This document shows, one piece after another, positions 44,588 to 55,210 of a stretch of 64,000 bases of DNA. The stretch covers positions 184,076,888 through 184,140,887 of the forward strand of contig OY986438.1 in the NCBI GenBank assembly GCA_963920525.1, in the 5' to 3' direction. Source of the DNA: Dichetophora obliterata. Lineage: Eukaryota > Arthropoda > Insecta > Diptera > Sciomyzidae. Within the stretch, counting starts at the first letter, position 1. The number at the start of each line of letters is the position of its first letter. The position numbers were made by a program, and so were the translations under genes. The notes below the pieces were generated by a model. It worked only from the letters and a program-made list of their open reading frames with translations. It was not told where the DNA came from and did no database searches.

Positions 44588-45889
44588 AAGAGTGTTTTTT
44601 ATAGAGTGATACAACTTTGAGTTAGTATCACTGCTTTATTTGACCACCTATTTTACAGCTGATAGTTGCTTTTTGTTGAGTTTGCTTTGAGATTTCATTA
44701 GGGATCGACTTACACCAGAGCAACGCGTGCAAAATGTGGAAATTTTTAATCAAAATAATGGTTCTGTTCGTCAAACTTATCGTGCACTTCGTCCATTTTA
44801 TGGCGTACATAATCGTCCTTCAGAGCTGCTAATTCGCAGAACAATAGATCGTTTTCGGACCACATTTAATGTTATTGATAATGTGCATCCCGTGAGGCGC
44901 CGAACAGTGCGCACGGAAGAATCTGTTGCCGCTGTACAGGAAAGCATTGAAGACGATCCTAATCAATCAATTCGTCGCCGTTCTCAGCAACTGGGGTTGT
45001 GTCCTTCCACTTTATGGAAGATTTTACGAAAATATCTTGGCTTAAAACCTTTCAAGATTCAACTTGTGCAGGAATTAAATCCGAACGACCATCGTATGCG
45101 CCGCCAATTCGGCGAATGGGCTGAAGCACAAATTGATATTGATTATGAATTTCCATGGAAAATTTTATTTTCCGAAGAAGCCCATTTTTGGTTGAATGGG
45201 TACGTAAATAAACAGAATTGTCGTATTTAGAGTGAGGAAAATTCACAAGCTTTTGTTGAAACACCATTACATCCACAGCAAATTACTGTTTGGTGCGCTT
45301 TATGGGCTGGCGGAGTCATTGGCCCATATGTCATCAAAAACGATGTTGGTCAGAATGTTATTGTCAATGGTGAACGGTATAGGAACATGATTCGAAATTT
45401 TTTCGTACCTCAATTAGCTGGCATTAATCTTGCTATTATGTGGTTCAAACAGGACGGATCCACATGCCACACAGTGGGCACAACAATTGATTTACTCAAG
45501 GAAACTTTTGACGAAAAAATAATTTCACGAAATGGCCCAATTAATTGGCCCCCAAGATCGTGTATTTAACCACATTGGACTATTTTTTTTGGGGTTATGT
45601 AAAGTCTCTTGTCTACGTCAATAAACCACAAACAATTGAACACCTGAAAATCAACATTCGAAGAGTTATCGGCGAGATACGGCCGCAAAGCTGCGAAAAG
45701 TTTGTGAAAATTGGTGTTTCAGATTGCGCCTTGTACGCGCCAGCCATGGCGGCCACATGGCCGAAATCATATTTAAACATTAATGTCATAAAATTTTCTA
45801 TCCAATAACGTCCGCTTCATTGATATTGAAAATATATTACTATATTTTATTATGATTTAAACTTGTATTACTCTATAAAAAACACCCTT
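44588..45889 (+). mobile_element. Mariner-like element C, full length
   Basis: Inverted termini AAG(a/g)GTGTTTTTTATAGAGT carry on into (g/a)atacaa and match at about 25 of 27 bases (44,588 on, and to 45,889). TA flanks both ends (44,586-44,587 and 45,890-45,891). At 1302 bp it has the length of a complete element, unlike copies A and B. Confidence 0.9.
44697..45808 (+). pseudogene. Mariner-type transposase C, complete but broken
   Basis: The reading starts at ATT 44,697 where an ATG is expected (RDRLTPEQRVQNVEIF). Residues about 5-110 form the two helix-turn-helix DNA-binding units (NGSVRQTYRALRPFYG; LGLCPSTLWKILRKYLGLK). The first catalytic block is LFSEEAHFWLNGYVNKQN, with Glu where Asp is expected. 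A TAG replaces Trp after NCRI (45,229). The second block is WFKQDGSTCHT, the third WPPRS, followed by a frameshift near 45,560 into LTTLDYFFWGYVKSLVY. The C-terminus runs to 45,808. It keeps the region that copies A and B lack, so it shows what they lost. Confidence 0.88.
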
Positions 45890-45917
45890 TATTATATTTT
45901 ATAATATCTCTATATTT

Positions 45918-46870
45918 GAGTGGAATGAAATGTATGGAACCAAAAAATCTTCAAGGGTTTGACGCACTTTTGGATAGTCCTCATCAAAACAATATTTTCT
46001 GCATCTTTAGTTTTTTTCTGTGACATAACTTTTGACTGTGCCCGAGCACTTATATGTTTCAACTACTAGACTTTTTTTTTAATCAAAAATTTAAAAAAAT
46101 TATGTCTTCATTTTTTGATGCATATCTGTTAATTGAGGCATAACTAAGAACATATCAAGAGTTTACTATGGCAAAAAAATCTTTATTTAATTCATCAAAA
46201 CCTAACAATCAAAAATATTCTTATAAACTAAATTCTGAACTGGAACTGTTACTGAACTGCAAAAACTGAAGTTAAAAACTGAAGACTCTACTGAAGAACT
46301 GAAGAAGTATTCTAAGTTCATACTTCTTTTATACCTTAATTTCCTAATTTACATCTTTACATAAACTTATGTATTACATATTATTTATTAACGTATTTGG
46401 ACCTTCCCACTTAGATACTTAAAGAATTTATCATATAAAGAAATTTGATCGTAAACATCATCCGATCAATATTCCCATGAATCAGTTATAAACAATGAAA
46501 TATGATTAAAGTTATAAACAAAGAAGTATGATTAGAAGCATACTTTAATATGAATCTTATTTATAATAATTTTTGTTTATATTATCTATTAAAGTTACCA
46601 GCAAGTGCTAACTTGCTATTTGCTAATGGTAACTTGCTGGTTGCGCGCAACAATATTAAAGGGTTCAAAGATCACCAAAAATGGTAATTTGCCAATATCT
46701 CCTCTTTGTCGGATAAAAAAATATGCTTAGATCAAAATTGTAGATCATATAATTATTGCCAAAAATGCCCTTTGAAGTTTTAACGTTATAGCAATTATGT
46801 CCACGCTATAAGACTATATATGATTAAACTGCGCAAAGTAGAAATATTATACTATGCCAAGATTTTCTTA
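45918..46870. repeat. Repeat R, copy 1
   Basis: Inverted relative of 53,266-53,947. Shared words include gttaattgaggc, gcaagggtt-like sequence, tcaccaaaaatgg, ttgccaatat, agatcatataattat and actgcgcaaagtagaaatat. No coding frame. It contains a 454-bp insertion (46,172-46,625) that is absent from copy 2, and lacks the MITE found in copy 2. Confidence 0.8.
46172..46625. mobile_element. Unclassified 454-bp insertion in repeat R
   Basis: The sequence is present in repeat R copy 1 and absent from copy 2, with ATGG on both sides (46,168-46,171 and 46,626-46,629). The interior has ctgaa(g/c)t-rich stretches. A hairpin, ccagcaagt..acttgctgg, spans its right border at 46,597-46,640. A 4-bp duplication would suit a solo LTR, but the ends are not TG..CA, so the class is open. 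Confidence 0.55.
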
Positions 46871-49505
46871 ATTTTAATTATGTAATAAAAATCTGCATGA
46901 ATTCATTTATTCAATGAATGCACAACCGAATTCATGGGTATGTTTTATAACTCAAGCAATCCATAGCTTTTCAATGTGTGTTCATGAGTCCAGCCACTGA
47001 AGTTATGTGGAGCGTCGTTGTGCCTCGTGTTCCGACAGAATGTGTTCGTTCGTGACATACAACACAACTACCCGACCTCACTGTTCATTACGAGAGAAAA
47101 CAAGAAGTGACGGAGCCACCGAGCAGTGAATGCAGTGAGGGATGATCATCAATATATTTTGTATAACCATCTTTCAAGTGGCAGAGCTGAGAATTCATGA
47201 ATACATTTATTAATTCAAATGGTTGCAATAAAAATGTGTGGTTCGAGAAAAGTGTGTGGAAAGAAAAAAATGCATATTGTATGGCATTTAATGTCATTGA
47301 AAACGAAATTTAAGGAGTCATTTATTTAATAATATTTTTGTATTATGTTTTTTGAGAAAATTATTTAAGATGTCTGTTTGTTCGTAAAAATCTTTTTAAG
47401 AACGACATCGCGCAATGTTAAGAATTTAACAGTTTCATCACCTTAGGATAGATTTTAAGAATTTCAAATAAATTCTACAATTTTTAAAATTGGGGATGAT
47501 AGATTTTACTGCAGTTTAATCAAAGAATGTTTGGTAAGAAAACGGCTTGTAAAACGAAACTATGCTGAAACGGACACAATTGTAAATTTAAAATACAATT
47601 ATACCGCACATAAGTAATATTTTACGTTTGGTGGAAACTATTTCTAACACTTATATCGTTGGTGGATATGTGAATAAATTATATTTTAAAAATCATATGT
47701 TCAATGATTTTCTTATATTATAAGCAAAATACAGAACTTATTCACAGGTAATAATATCTTACAGCAGTTTAATACAATTTTATTTGGTGGAATTAAAAGT
47801 CTTTTTATCAAGTATATACATTTTGTCATGGCGGTTTTTAGGTATTTTTTTTTACCCTAAAACAAGAGTCTGATATGCTGGCAGCTCTGGAATTTTAACA
47901 TTTTTCTAACTAAAATCAGAAATTTTTTAAATAACTGAAGTTATTTTAAATGAGAAACATAGTTTTATCGATTTCTTATTTTTTTTTTTTTAAGTTCGCA
48001 TTGCAAAAACCAGGCACTTTGAGGAGTTTGGAAAAAAGGCAAATTTCACAGCTATAACTTTTTATCCGAATTTTGGTTTTTGTAATTTTTTGTAAAAACA
48101 GCTTTTTGTAACATAATAAAGTTACCAAAGATGTCGTTTTTTTAATTTTACCTTTTTGGATTTTTTTGTAAAACACCCAAGCTCAAAATTAACAAAATTT
48201 TACATTTCTAGTAAAAATTTTTTTTACGAACATGTTATTTAACGTAATCGCATAATTTTTTGTATTTGTATAAAGTGTTGCTTCAGGAAATATTTCAACA
48301 ACATTTCATTGCGTTTTTTTCAAATCGGAATTTTTACGATTTTCTTTTAATACAACAAGGAAATAAAATCTTTTTCGTAAGTTAAAATATTGCAACTCTT
48401 CTACTTTTCTATCCCATTTTTATGTTTAAACGCTCATTTTAAGGAACAATTAAAAAAAAAAACGAAGTGCATACTGGTTTTTAAAAAAAATTAGGTTTTA
48501 TGATCAAAGAATGGAGAAACATGTAAAAATTCAATAATTTTTCGAGTTTTTTCCATATAAAAAAGAAAACGAAATGAGTGTAACTAATACACACTTTCAT
48601 TTTTATTATTTGCTTCGATGATACAAAAAATTTTAAAATCAAAAATAATAGATTTATTAAATTTTGAGGACTATGTTTCGCTTTTGGTGATGACTTTTTG
48701 TATCAGAATTTGATGTGATTTCCATTCTATTTTGACAAACTGGATTGCTCATTTCAGATAAAAATTAAAGCGTTATATAGGTTTTATTAAACATTAAAAA
48801 TTCTTTCGTTAAAATATGTTTAAGTTGTAAACAAAATAAGTTTTTGCTTTAATTTTTTTTCCAATACAATTCAAACGTGTCAATTTCTTAAAATATTAAG
48901 AATATGCTAATACACTCAGAAAAAAGTTCGGCTTTTAAATCAAAAAACACAAGTTTTTGTTTCAAAAATATGAAATTTCTTTAGTTTTAATGGAAGTTAT
49001 TTCTGAGACAAAAGTACTGGCATTTGTTCAAAAAAATTGAGACTTTTGATTTAAAAGTGAAAAATTCTTTGTTTTATTTTATATATTGTTTTAAAAAATA
49101 GCACTCAAATAAAAACAATAAAATAAAAATAATAAAAAACTCACTCAGAATAAAGCGTACTAAAATGAAATAAAATTTGCTCAGTATTTAAGAAAATTTT
49201 ACTTGTTTTAGCCGAGGTTAAATGTTTGTTAAAGTTTAAAATATTTTTTAAATTTTGCAATTCTCTTTTTTGTATTATTTACGTAAAAAAATTAAGCCTC
49301 TTTGTATTATATTCTCTTCAAAATAAATGTTATAAATGGAGTAAAAAGACAAAAATTCGCTTTGTTTTGTAGTTTTATCGCAATAAATATTTTAATTTGA
49401 CCCTTTTTATTTTTTCCAACGTACAATGTAGAGCCTCCAATTTTGGGTTGTTTTGGGTTTAAATTGTTTTAATTATCATAAACAAAATAAAAGTCGACTC
49501 TAAAT

Positions 49506-49537
<32 letters not shown>

Positions 49538-49793
49538 AAGAAACAAGCATGAGTACACTAAGAGCAAGCTCTTTTATAGTACAATATAAGTTAATAATAA
49601 AAGGAAATAATAACAACTCTTTTTATTTAGTATTTAGTATTAGCATTTTTGCTAGTTTTTTAATACAGTATGTTGTCAAAAAGTTTGCACTATTTTTAGA
49701 GTCAACTTTTACTTTGTTAATGATAATGGGCCATTGAATGTATTTTTGGAAAAAATTTAAATATCTCTTACCTCTTAATGTATTATTTATATA
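46871..49793. other. AT-rich spacer with a (TTTA)n microsatellite
   Basis: About eight TTTA units lie at 49,505-49,536. A more complex patch at 46,880-47,260 (cgtgttccgacagaatg; gcagtgagggatgatc), bounded by tgaattcat words on both sides, may be a small decayed element. No gene is recognised. Confidence 0.45.
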
Positions 49794-50140
49794 CAAGCGC
49801 GTCGGAAGCTAATTTCATCTGGGGGGGGGGGGGGGGGGGGGCAGTACAAATGGTGGTGCAAAAAAAAGTTCACCAAAATTTCTTAAAAGAAACATGAATG
49901 TGAATAAACAAATTTTTTATTTTAGTTTAAAATAAAACAAAAAATATGAAAATATATAAAAAATTTTAAAATTTCATTATTTTTAAAAGTTCTTCCAATT
50001 TCAATATTAGAGATCATTCTTTAAAGGATCTTTCATATGGTAATATGAAAATATAAGAAATAATGGTTGCTTTTATAAAGCAAGACTAGGTATATCTTTA
50101 CATGGTTTAAATGCAATAAGGTACAAAAAGTTATATCAAT

Positions 50141-50965
50141 TTAAGTTATTCCAAAATGTTTCTTTCTGTCCTTGCGAGAAACAAACTCTTTCACCACCTC
50201 CATCGAATTCAATTCTTACGTTTTATCTTTGTGAATGTGTATAAGTGCCGCATGAGTGAGTCGTTTCTGTGTCATAGTTCGAAGATACATTTTAAGTCGT
50301 CTTAGTGCACTTAAAGAACGCTCATAAGAAGCTGCTGATGCAGGCACAGTCAAAAGCAAAGCAATAAGGTTTTCAACTTCATTTAATAGTTTTTTTCAGT
50401 AACCGAATTTTTCGCAAATTGGGATACAATGCCACTACAATTTCAAGGTGTTTGGCCAGGCAATTGCTTCAGCAATTTCATCTGCAAAAAAGTCATCTGC
50501 ATAAAGATCAACTTTTATTTTCCAACGAATCCAGAGTGTCAAGATCTGTTTAAATGTACAATAAGATTTACAAAGTGCCAGTTTACACTAGCTTCACTGA
50601 ACCGACTCACCAAATATTAAATCAAAGTGAGTCGGTTGAGTGAAGCTGGTGTAAACTTGCAAAAATAAAAAAAAAGTAAAATATCAACCTGTTTGATCGA
50701 ATCTAGCCGTTATCTCATTTGAGAGAAGATCTAAAATTTCGAAATAATCTTTTCGTAGCCGATCATATAATGGCAACTGTACTAAAGGAACCGGATTTGA
50801 TGTTTCTTCAAAGCGTCGAGGTGGATTTTCATCAGCTAATTCACAGTAGGGGCTTTCGCATGGTCCAAAACATTGGACCAACATGGCAGATTGTACAACA
50901 TGTAGTACCATGCGTAAGCTAAAACGATAGTCGAAATTTTTGGTTTTTTTCTGCCGATTGTACAA
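50141..50965 (-). pseudogene. hAT transposase C-terminal remnant
   Basis: The minus strand reads RRFEETSNPVPLVQLPLYDR and YFEILDLLSNEITARFDQTG (50,684 on up). The hairpin 50,579-50,659 interrupts. Then ENLIALLLTVPASAASYERS, LSALRRLKMYLRTMTQKRL, HAALIHIHKDKT, a stop, and SMEVVKEFVSRKDRKKHFG to 50,141. This is the C-terminal half of a ZMYM1-like hAT transposase, a different family from the one at 11 kb. The catalytic N-terminal half is absent. Confidence 0.8.
50579..50659. repeat. 81-bp hairpin (MITE-like) in the hAT gene
   Basis: Arms of 32-33 bases (50,579-50,610 and 50,627-50,659) pair with about three mismatches around a 16-base loop, caaatattaaatcaaa. The arms contain ccgactcac/gtgagtcgg. 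The hairpin sits within transposase coding sequence. No convincing target duplication was seen. Confidence 0.75.
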
Positions 50966-51817
50966 TATTGTACAACTATGTAAAATTACTGCTCAATTGT
51001 TAGGGCATCTAAAAGTTGCTTAGCTATTAGCCGGATGTGTTCTGCTTCAGAGCTTGCAATTAATGACGTTGCTTTACAAGTTGGATCGTTCGAACGCTCA
51101 ATCAAATAGTCCCATTAGTTTTCCATCTAACTTATCGTACAACATGTCGTCCAATATGGAAAGCCCCTAAGAACATGTCAAATTTTTTCTTACCAGAGTT
51201 GCAAAATTAACAAGCATTAAGCAACATACTTAAGGGTGCTTTTAAACTGAAGTGGTGGGTTTGCAGTAGACTCTACATTTTGTTCTATCTTTTTGCAAAA
51301 ACAGAGAAAGAAAATGGTTATCTGCAAGCATTCTTATGAAGAAGAGAGAAAGAAGAGGAAAATATATAATACAAAAATATTATCGTTGTAAAAAAAACTG
51401 ATATTTTGAATAACTTTTTGAAGTTTTCCTTTTAAATTGTTTATCTAGCTAAAAAAGTGGGGGGCAACTGCCCTCCTTTCCCCCCGCTTCCGACGCCAAT
51501 GTTTATATATAAATAAAAGCATCATATTAATTAAAAAAGCATTTAAAATAACTGCATTTTCATGCAAGATTTCTTTCAGTGTTATTGAGTTCTTTCCATA
51601 ATTCAAATCATTTGAATTATACACTAACAGGCCTCACCAGCGCCATCATTTTTCAGTACAACCTTCACTCATTCCACACAAGCAATGAACAATGTGTAGT
51701 GGGTTCTGCTGAGTGCGATCCAGAAAGAACATGCGAGAACAGGGAGAACAAAGAACTCTCTATTCTCATTATCAATGAACTTCATCCCTCTTTTTCATGA
51801 ACTCATCGCTTGTCATC

Positions 51818-52115
51818 CATAGTAGAATTAGAGAAGGTAGATGCATGAAACAAAGATATTCTTATATCTTTATAACTTATAACTGATAACTTTATATAAA
51901 AAGTTCTTTGTATCATGAGGTAGATGCATTTCGGAGAGACAGACTGCCGGAACTGTCAAAACGAAGTTGACAGCCCATACAAAATCTGAAAACGATGAGA
52001 ATGCGATAAGAAAGCAAAAATAAGAAAGAATAGCAAAATGCTTGAGTTTGACAATTCTGGCTATGAGAAAAAGAGAGGAGTCTGAAATGGATAGACCTTC
52101 ACTAGTTCTACCATG
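51818..52115. mobile_element. hAT-type MITE family F, copy 1
   Basis: Termini CAT(a/g)GTAGAA(t/c)TAG(a/t)GAAGGT are inverted at the two ends. Flanks ttgtcatc and gtttcatc are a diverged 8-bp duplication. The interior (tgaccaaaacg-type, aatgcgataagaaagc, gagtttgacaattctggct) is nearly the same as in copy 2 (59,930-60,148). It is longer than copy 2 because of the 74-bp insertion 51,844-51,917. No coding content. Confidence 0.82.
51844..51917. mobile_element. 74-bp unit nested in MITE F copy 1
   Basis: Termini CATGA(a/t)ACAAAG are inverted over 12 bp. The 9-bp AGGTAGATG is exactly duplicated on both sides (51,835-51,843 and 51,918-51,926). It is absent from MITE F copy 2, which shows the unoccupied site (aaggtatatgcatttcgg). 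Confidence 0.8.
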
Positions 52116-52356
52116 GTTTCATCGCGAAAGAATTGAATGACGCTATGACGCAAATTTCAGAGAGTGTCTCTTGGGTAGCTTTTTATGCATTCATGCAGAT
52201 ATCTATTATGTAAGTTTTAGGTGGTGGAATTTTAATATTTTGTCGTTGTTATTTTTTCATATTGAATATTGTTCTCCAGAAGATTGTTATTGTTCTAAGT
52301 AAAATAAGTTGCACGTGTTTAATTCTCTACATAATATAACTCACAGTTGCCTTTTA

Positions 52357-52999
52357 GGCATCTCTTTGCAAAAATTGACAAATCCATTTTAACTGGACCA
52401 AGAGCTGCGACTGGTGTGATCACAAACGTTGATCTTCGGGTTCGTATGACTTCGGATTAGTTATATTATTTAGTTTTTGTTATCTTGATTATCTTATTGC
52501 AATACAGGTTTAAAGCTTCAACCCAACTGCTTTGTCAGACTACATGCCATCTACTATTGCAAGTTTTGAACTGTCAACAGACGAAAAATATTTGTTTGAA
52601 ATATCGACGGCAGTTTCGACGTATGGTAGTATTAATTTTTTTTATTTAATTAAATATGCGTGATATTTACCGGCTGCGTATTTCGACGTTATGAAACAAG
52701 TCTGTACACAAAATTAATAATTTGCTTACAGCGAAAACATTATTTTGGCAATGATATTTGATGATGAAGTGGCTGTTAGAAAACTGGGATACGAAAGAAT
52801 ACTAAGCGCAAGAGACGATGACATGGACGTGAATTGTAAAAAAGTCTGCGAATACGTTAATCCTCGTATTTTGTTCGTACAAGGAACCGTATTACGAGAT
52901 TATTGACCAGAATACGGCATAAACGGAACCACCACTCACACGAGCGATGAGTTCATTAAAAGGCTTTTTGAAACTGAAGATAAAAAAAAGACATTATAG
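52357..52999 (+). pseudogene. Decayed intron-containing gene, transposon-associated type
   Basis: Pieces read HLFAKIDKSILTGPRAATGV from about 52,358 after a TTTTAG acceptor; SFELSTDEKYLFEISTAVS near 52,560-52,620; and, after a TTGCTTACAG acceptor at 52,730, NIILAMIFDDEVAVRKLGYE then RILSARDDDMDVN, KKVCEYVNPRILF and a stop near 52,903. The LSTDEKYLFEI and V-RKLGYERILSAR patterns recall an unnamed, multi-copy arthropod protein family; I cannot name the family or its function, and the link is from memory. A large middle part appears missing between the second and third pieces. Confidence 0.5.
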
Positions 53000-53265
53000 A
53001 AAAGTTCCATGCCATAACCAAGCTACAAAATGACATATTAAAGTTGTGTCGGAGGCGTCTAAGGCCACAGCAAGTCAAAAAAGTCGATAGGGCCAAATTG
53101 CTGTTACGTTGTCTGCAAAGAAAAATTAACCGAAATTTGATACAAAACGCGAATTTTGATAAACATTAATAAAACTTTATCATTTGATAGAGAAAAAATA
53201 ACCTCTCCATAATAAAATGTGAGTTTCTTTTAAGTATATAAATTTAATGTTAAAATATCTGCTTA

Positions 53266-53947
53266 CAGTAAAATATTTCTACTTTGCGCAGTTTAGACAT
53301 ATATACAGCTCAATTCAGAATGATTTTTCCCGGGGAAATAGGAAAGGGTGTTTTAATTTTTAAGACAGCAGATAAAAATATCACATTTTTTCCTTCTACA
53401 CTCATGAATATTGACAGTTTGTGAACAAATTGGCATTAAAAATTTCCAAAATGTCTTTGAACTTTATCCTAAAAATTAAAACTCCCTTTTCCAATTCCCC
53501 GGGAAAAATCATTCAAAATTGGGCTGATAGTATTATAGCGTGGTCATAATTGCTGTAACGTTAAAACTTCACAGGGCATTTTTGGCGATAATTATATGAT
53601 CTACGATTTTGTACAAAGCATATTTTTTATTGGACAAAGAGGAGCGGATATATTGGCGAATTACCATTTTTGGTGATTTTTGAACCCTTTTATCTTGTTG
53701 CGCGTTCATGGTAACATAGTAAACTCTTAAAAGGTTCTTAGTTGTGCCTCAATTAACAGATATGCATCAAAAAATGTAGACATAATTTTTTAAATTTTTG
53801 ATTAAAAACAAAACACTCTAGTAGTTGAAACATATAAGTGCTTCAAAGTTGTGTCGCAGAAAAAAACTTAAGATGCAGAAAATATTGTTTTGATGAGTAC
53901 TTTCCAAAAATGCGTGAAACCCTTGGGGTTAAAAATTCGTTCCACTC
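53266..53947. repeat. Repeat R, copy 2 (inverted to copy 1)
   Basis: Inverted relative of 45,918-46,870. It contains MITE G (53,306-53,526), absent from copy 1, and lacks the 454-bp insertion of copy 1. Confidence 0.8.
53306..53526. mobile_element. MITE family G, 221 bp
   Basis: Inverted termini CAGC(t/c)CAATT(c/t)(a/t)GAATGATTTTT lead into CCCGGGGAA at both ends. Comparison with repeat R copy 1 (catatatagtcttatagcg) shows the empty site and gives a 3-bp ATA duplication, or TA with one extra terminal base. No coding content. Confidence 0.82.
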
Positions 53948-55210
53948 TATTTTTTCCACTATTATTTTTTTATGTAAGAAATATAAAACACATGAAACGT
54001 TACATTTATTTCTTTCGCAAAACTGATGCAATTTATGTTTCCAAATTTTATTGATTATTGTTGTACAACTATTCAGAAAGAAGTAAAAAAAATCAAATCC
54101 ATTCCGCTAATAATACAGGTTATATAGTGCTTAAAACCTGGAGCGCCAGAGTAGTTTTAACTGACTAAAATAACTTTAAACGCTTTTTTCTAAAAATATC
54201 CTGTTTCAAAACGTGTCACACTACTGCAAACAAACTGCTCGGCCGATTTGATTTTTTTTTAACCTGTTTGTATTGTAGTTCTACTTATATTTTACTACAA
54301 TAAGCTTTTTTGGAAAATAAGCAGCAATATGGTAAAAAATATTGCAAATTTTTCGATTTTTTCCACACTTGACCATTTTCTTAATTTTCCATTATTTCAC
54401 TCCATTTTTGTACAAAATTTTCAATGGTCTTTTTTCGAATGTTTTTTTTTTATTTTCAAACGATCTGGAGCCGAGCTATGGTATGGTCCGATTTTCATCT
54501 TTTTTAAGCTAAAATTTTAAAATTAAAAAAATCAAGTTAATAAAGATGTAAATTAAGCGAAAAAATGAAATTTTTTGTAAATTAAAGTTTTCTATATGAC
54601 CTTGTAATTTATTATGTTGATTTTCTATGATTTAAATACAAAGATTTTTGATAGTTCAAATCATTCTTGATTTTAAACACAAATTCTAGTTGTTTGATAG
54701 TTTAAAATCGTTTAATGAGCTTAAGGTCAGGTTATAACAATTAATTGCTCTAGCAAATTTTTTTCTAAGTTTCTTCTTAAATTTTTATTTCTGAAACCAA
54801 TGAGAAAGTGGTAAGAAATACCTGCCCGACTTTCGTTGTGAGCCACTGTAGATGCATCTTCTTCGTACCAACTTATGTAGCTAGCTAACGCGTTTGCTAA
54901 CTGCTGCACCTAGTATCAATTTGATTTTTTTTTTAAATGAGATTAAGATATATATCAATTTAATGTACCGCGCCTAACCTCATTGCAAAACTCACTGCGC
55001 GTAAAGAGAGGTAAAGTGTATAGGCGTAACAACTGGAAGGCTCAAAGCAAAAGAGAGAAAAAAAATAAATTCTGTTTGAATGCTCATTATTATAATTTAT
55101 ATTAATACATAAAATCTTAATACATAAAAGGCAAACATGCTGCTCCGCGCACAGTATCGCTCAAACTGTAATTAGTTTGTGTTATTATTACAGTGCTTTT
55201 AGAACATACA
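53948..55210. other. AT-rich spacer, nothing recognised
   Basis: Poly-T/poly-A-rich, with short unconvincing frames on both strands. Confidence 0.4.

Larger units (their letters stand above)
49794..51501 (-). mobile_element. hAT element with exact 8-bp duplication and poly-G run
   Basis: Termini CAAGCGCGTCGGAAGC (left) and CATTGGCGTCGGAAGC (right, complement) share GCGTCGGAAGC. TTTATATA is exactly duplicated (49,786-49,793 and 51,502-51,509). Just inside the left end is a run of 21 G (49,821-49,841); the right end has only short C runs (ccccccgcttcc). The length is 1708 bp, so most of the transposase is missing. Confidence 0.9.

Noticed and set aside
46172..46625. Solo LTR
   Set aside because: The 4-bp duplication fits, but the ends are not TG..CA and no second LTR or primer-binding site is present; kept as unclassified.
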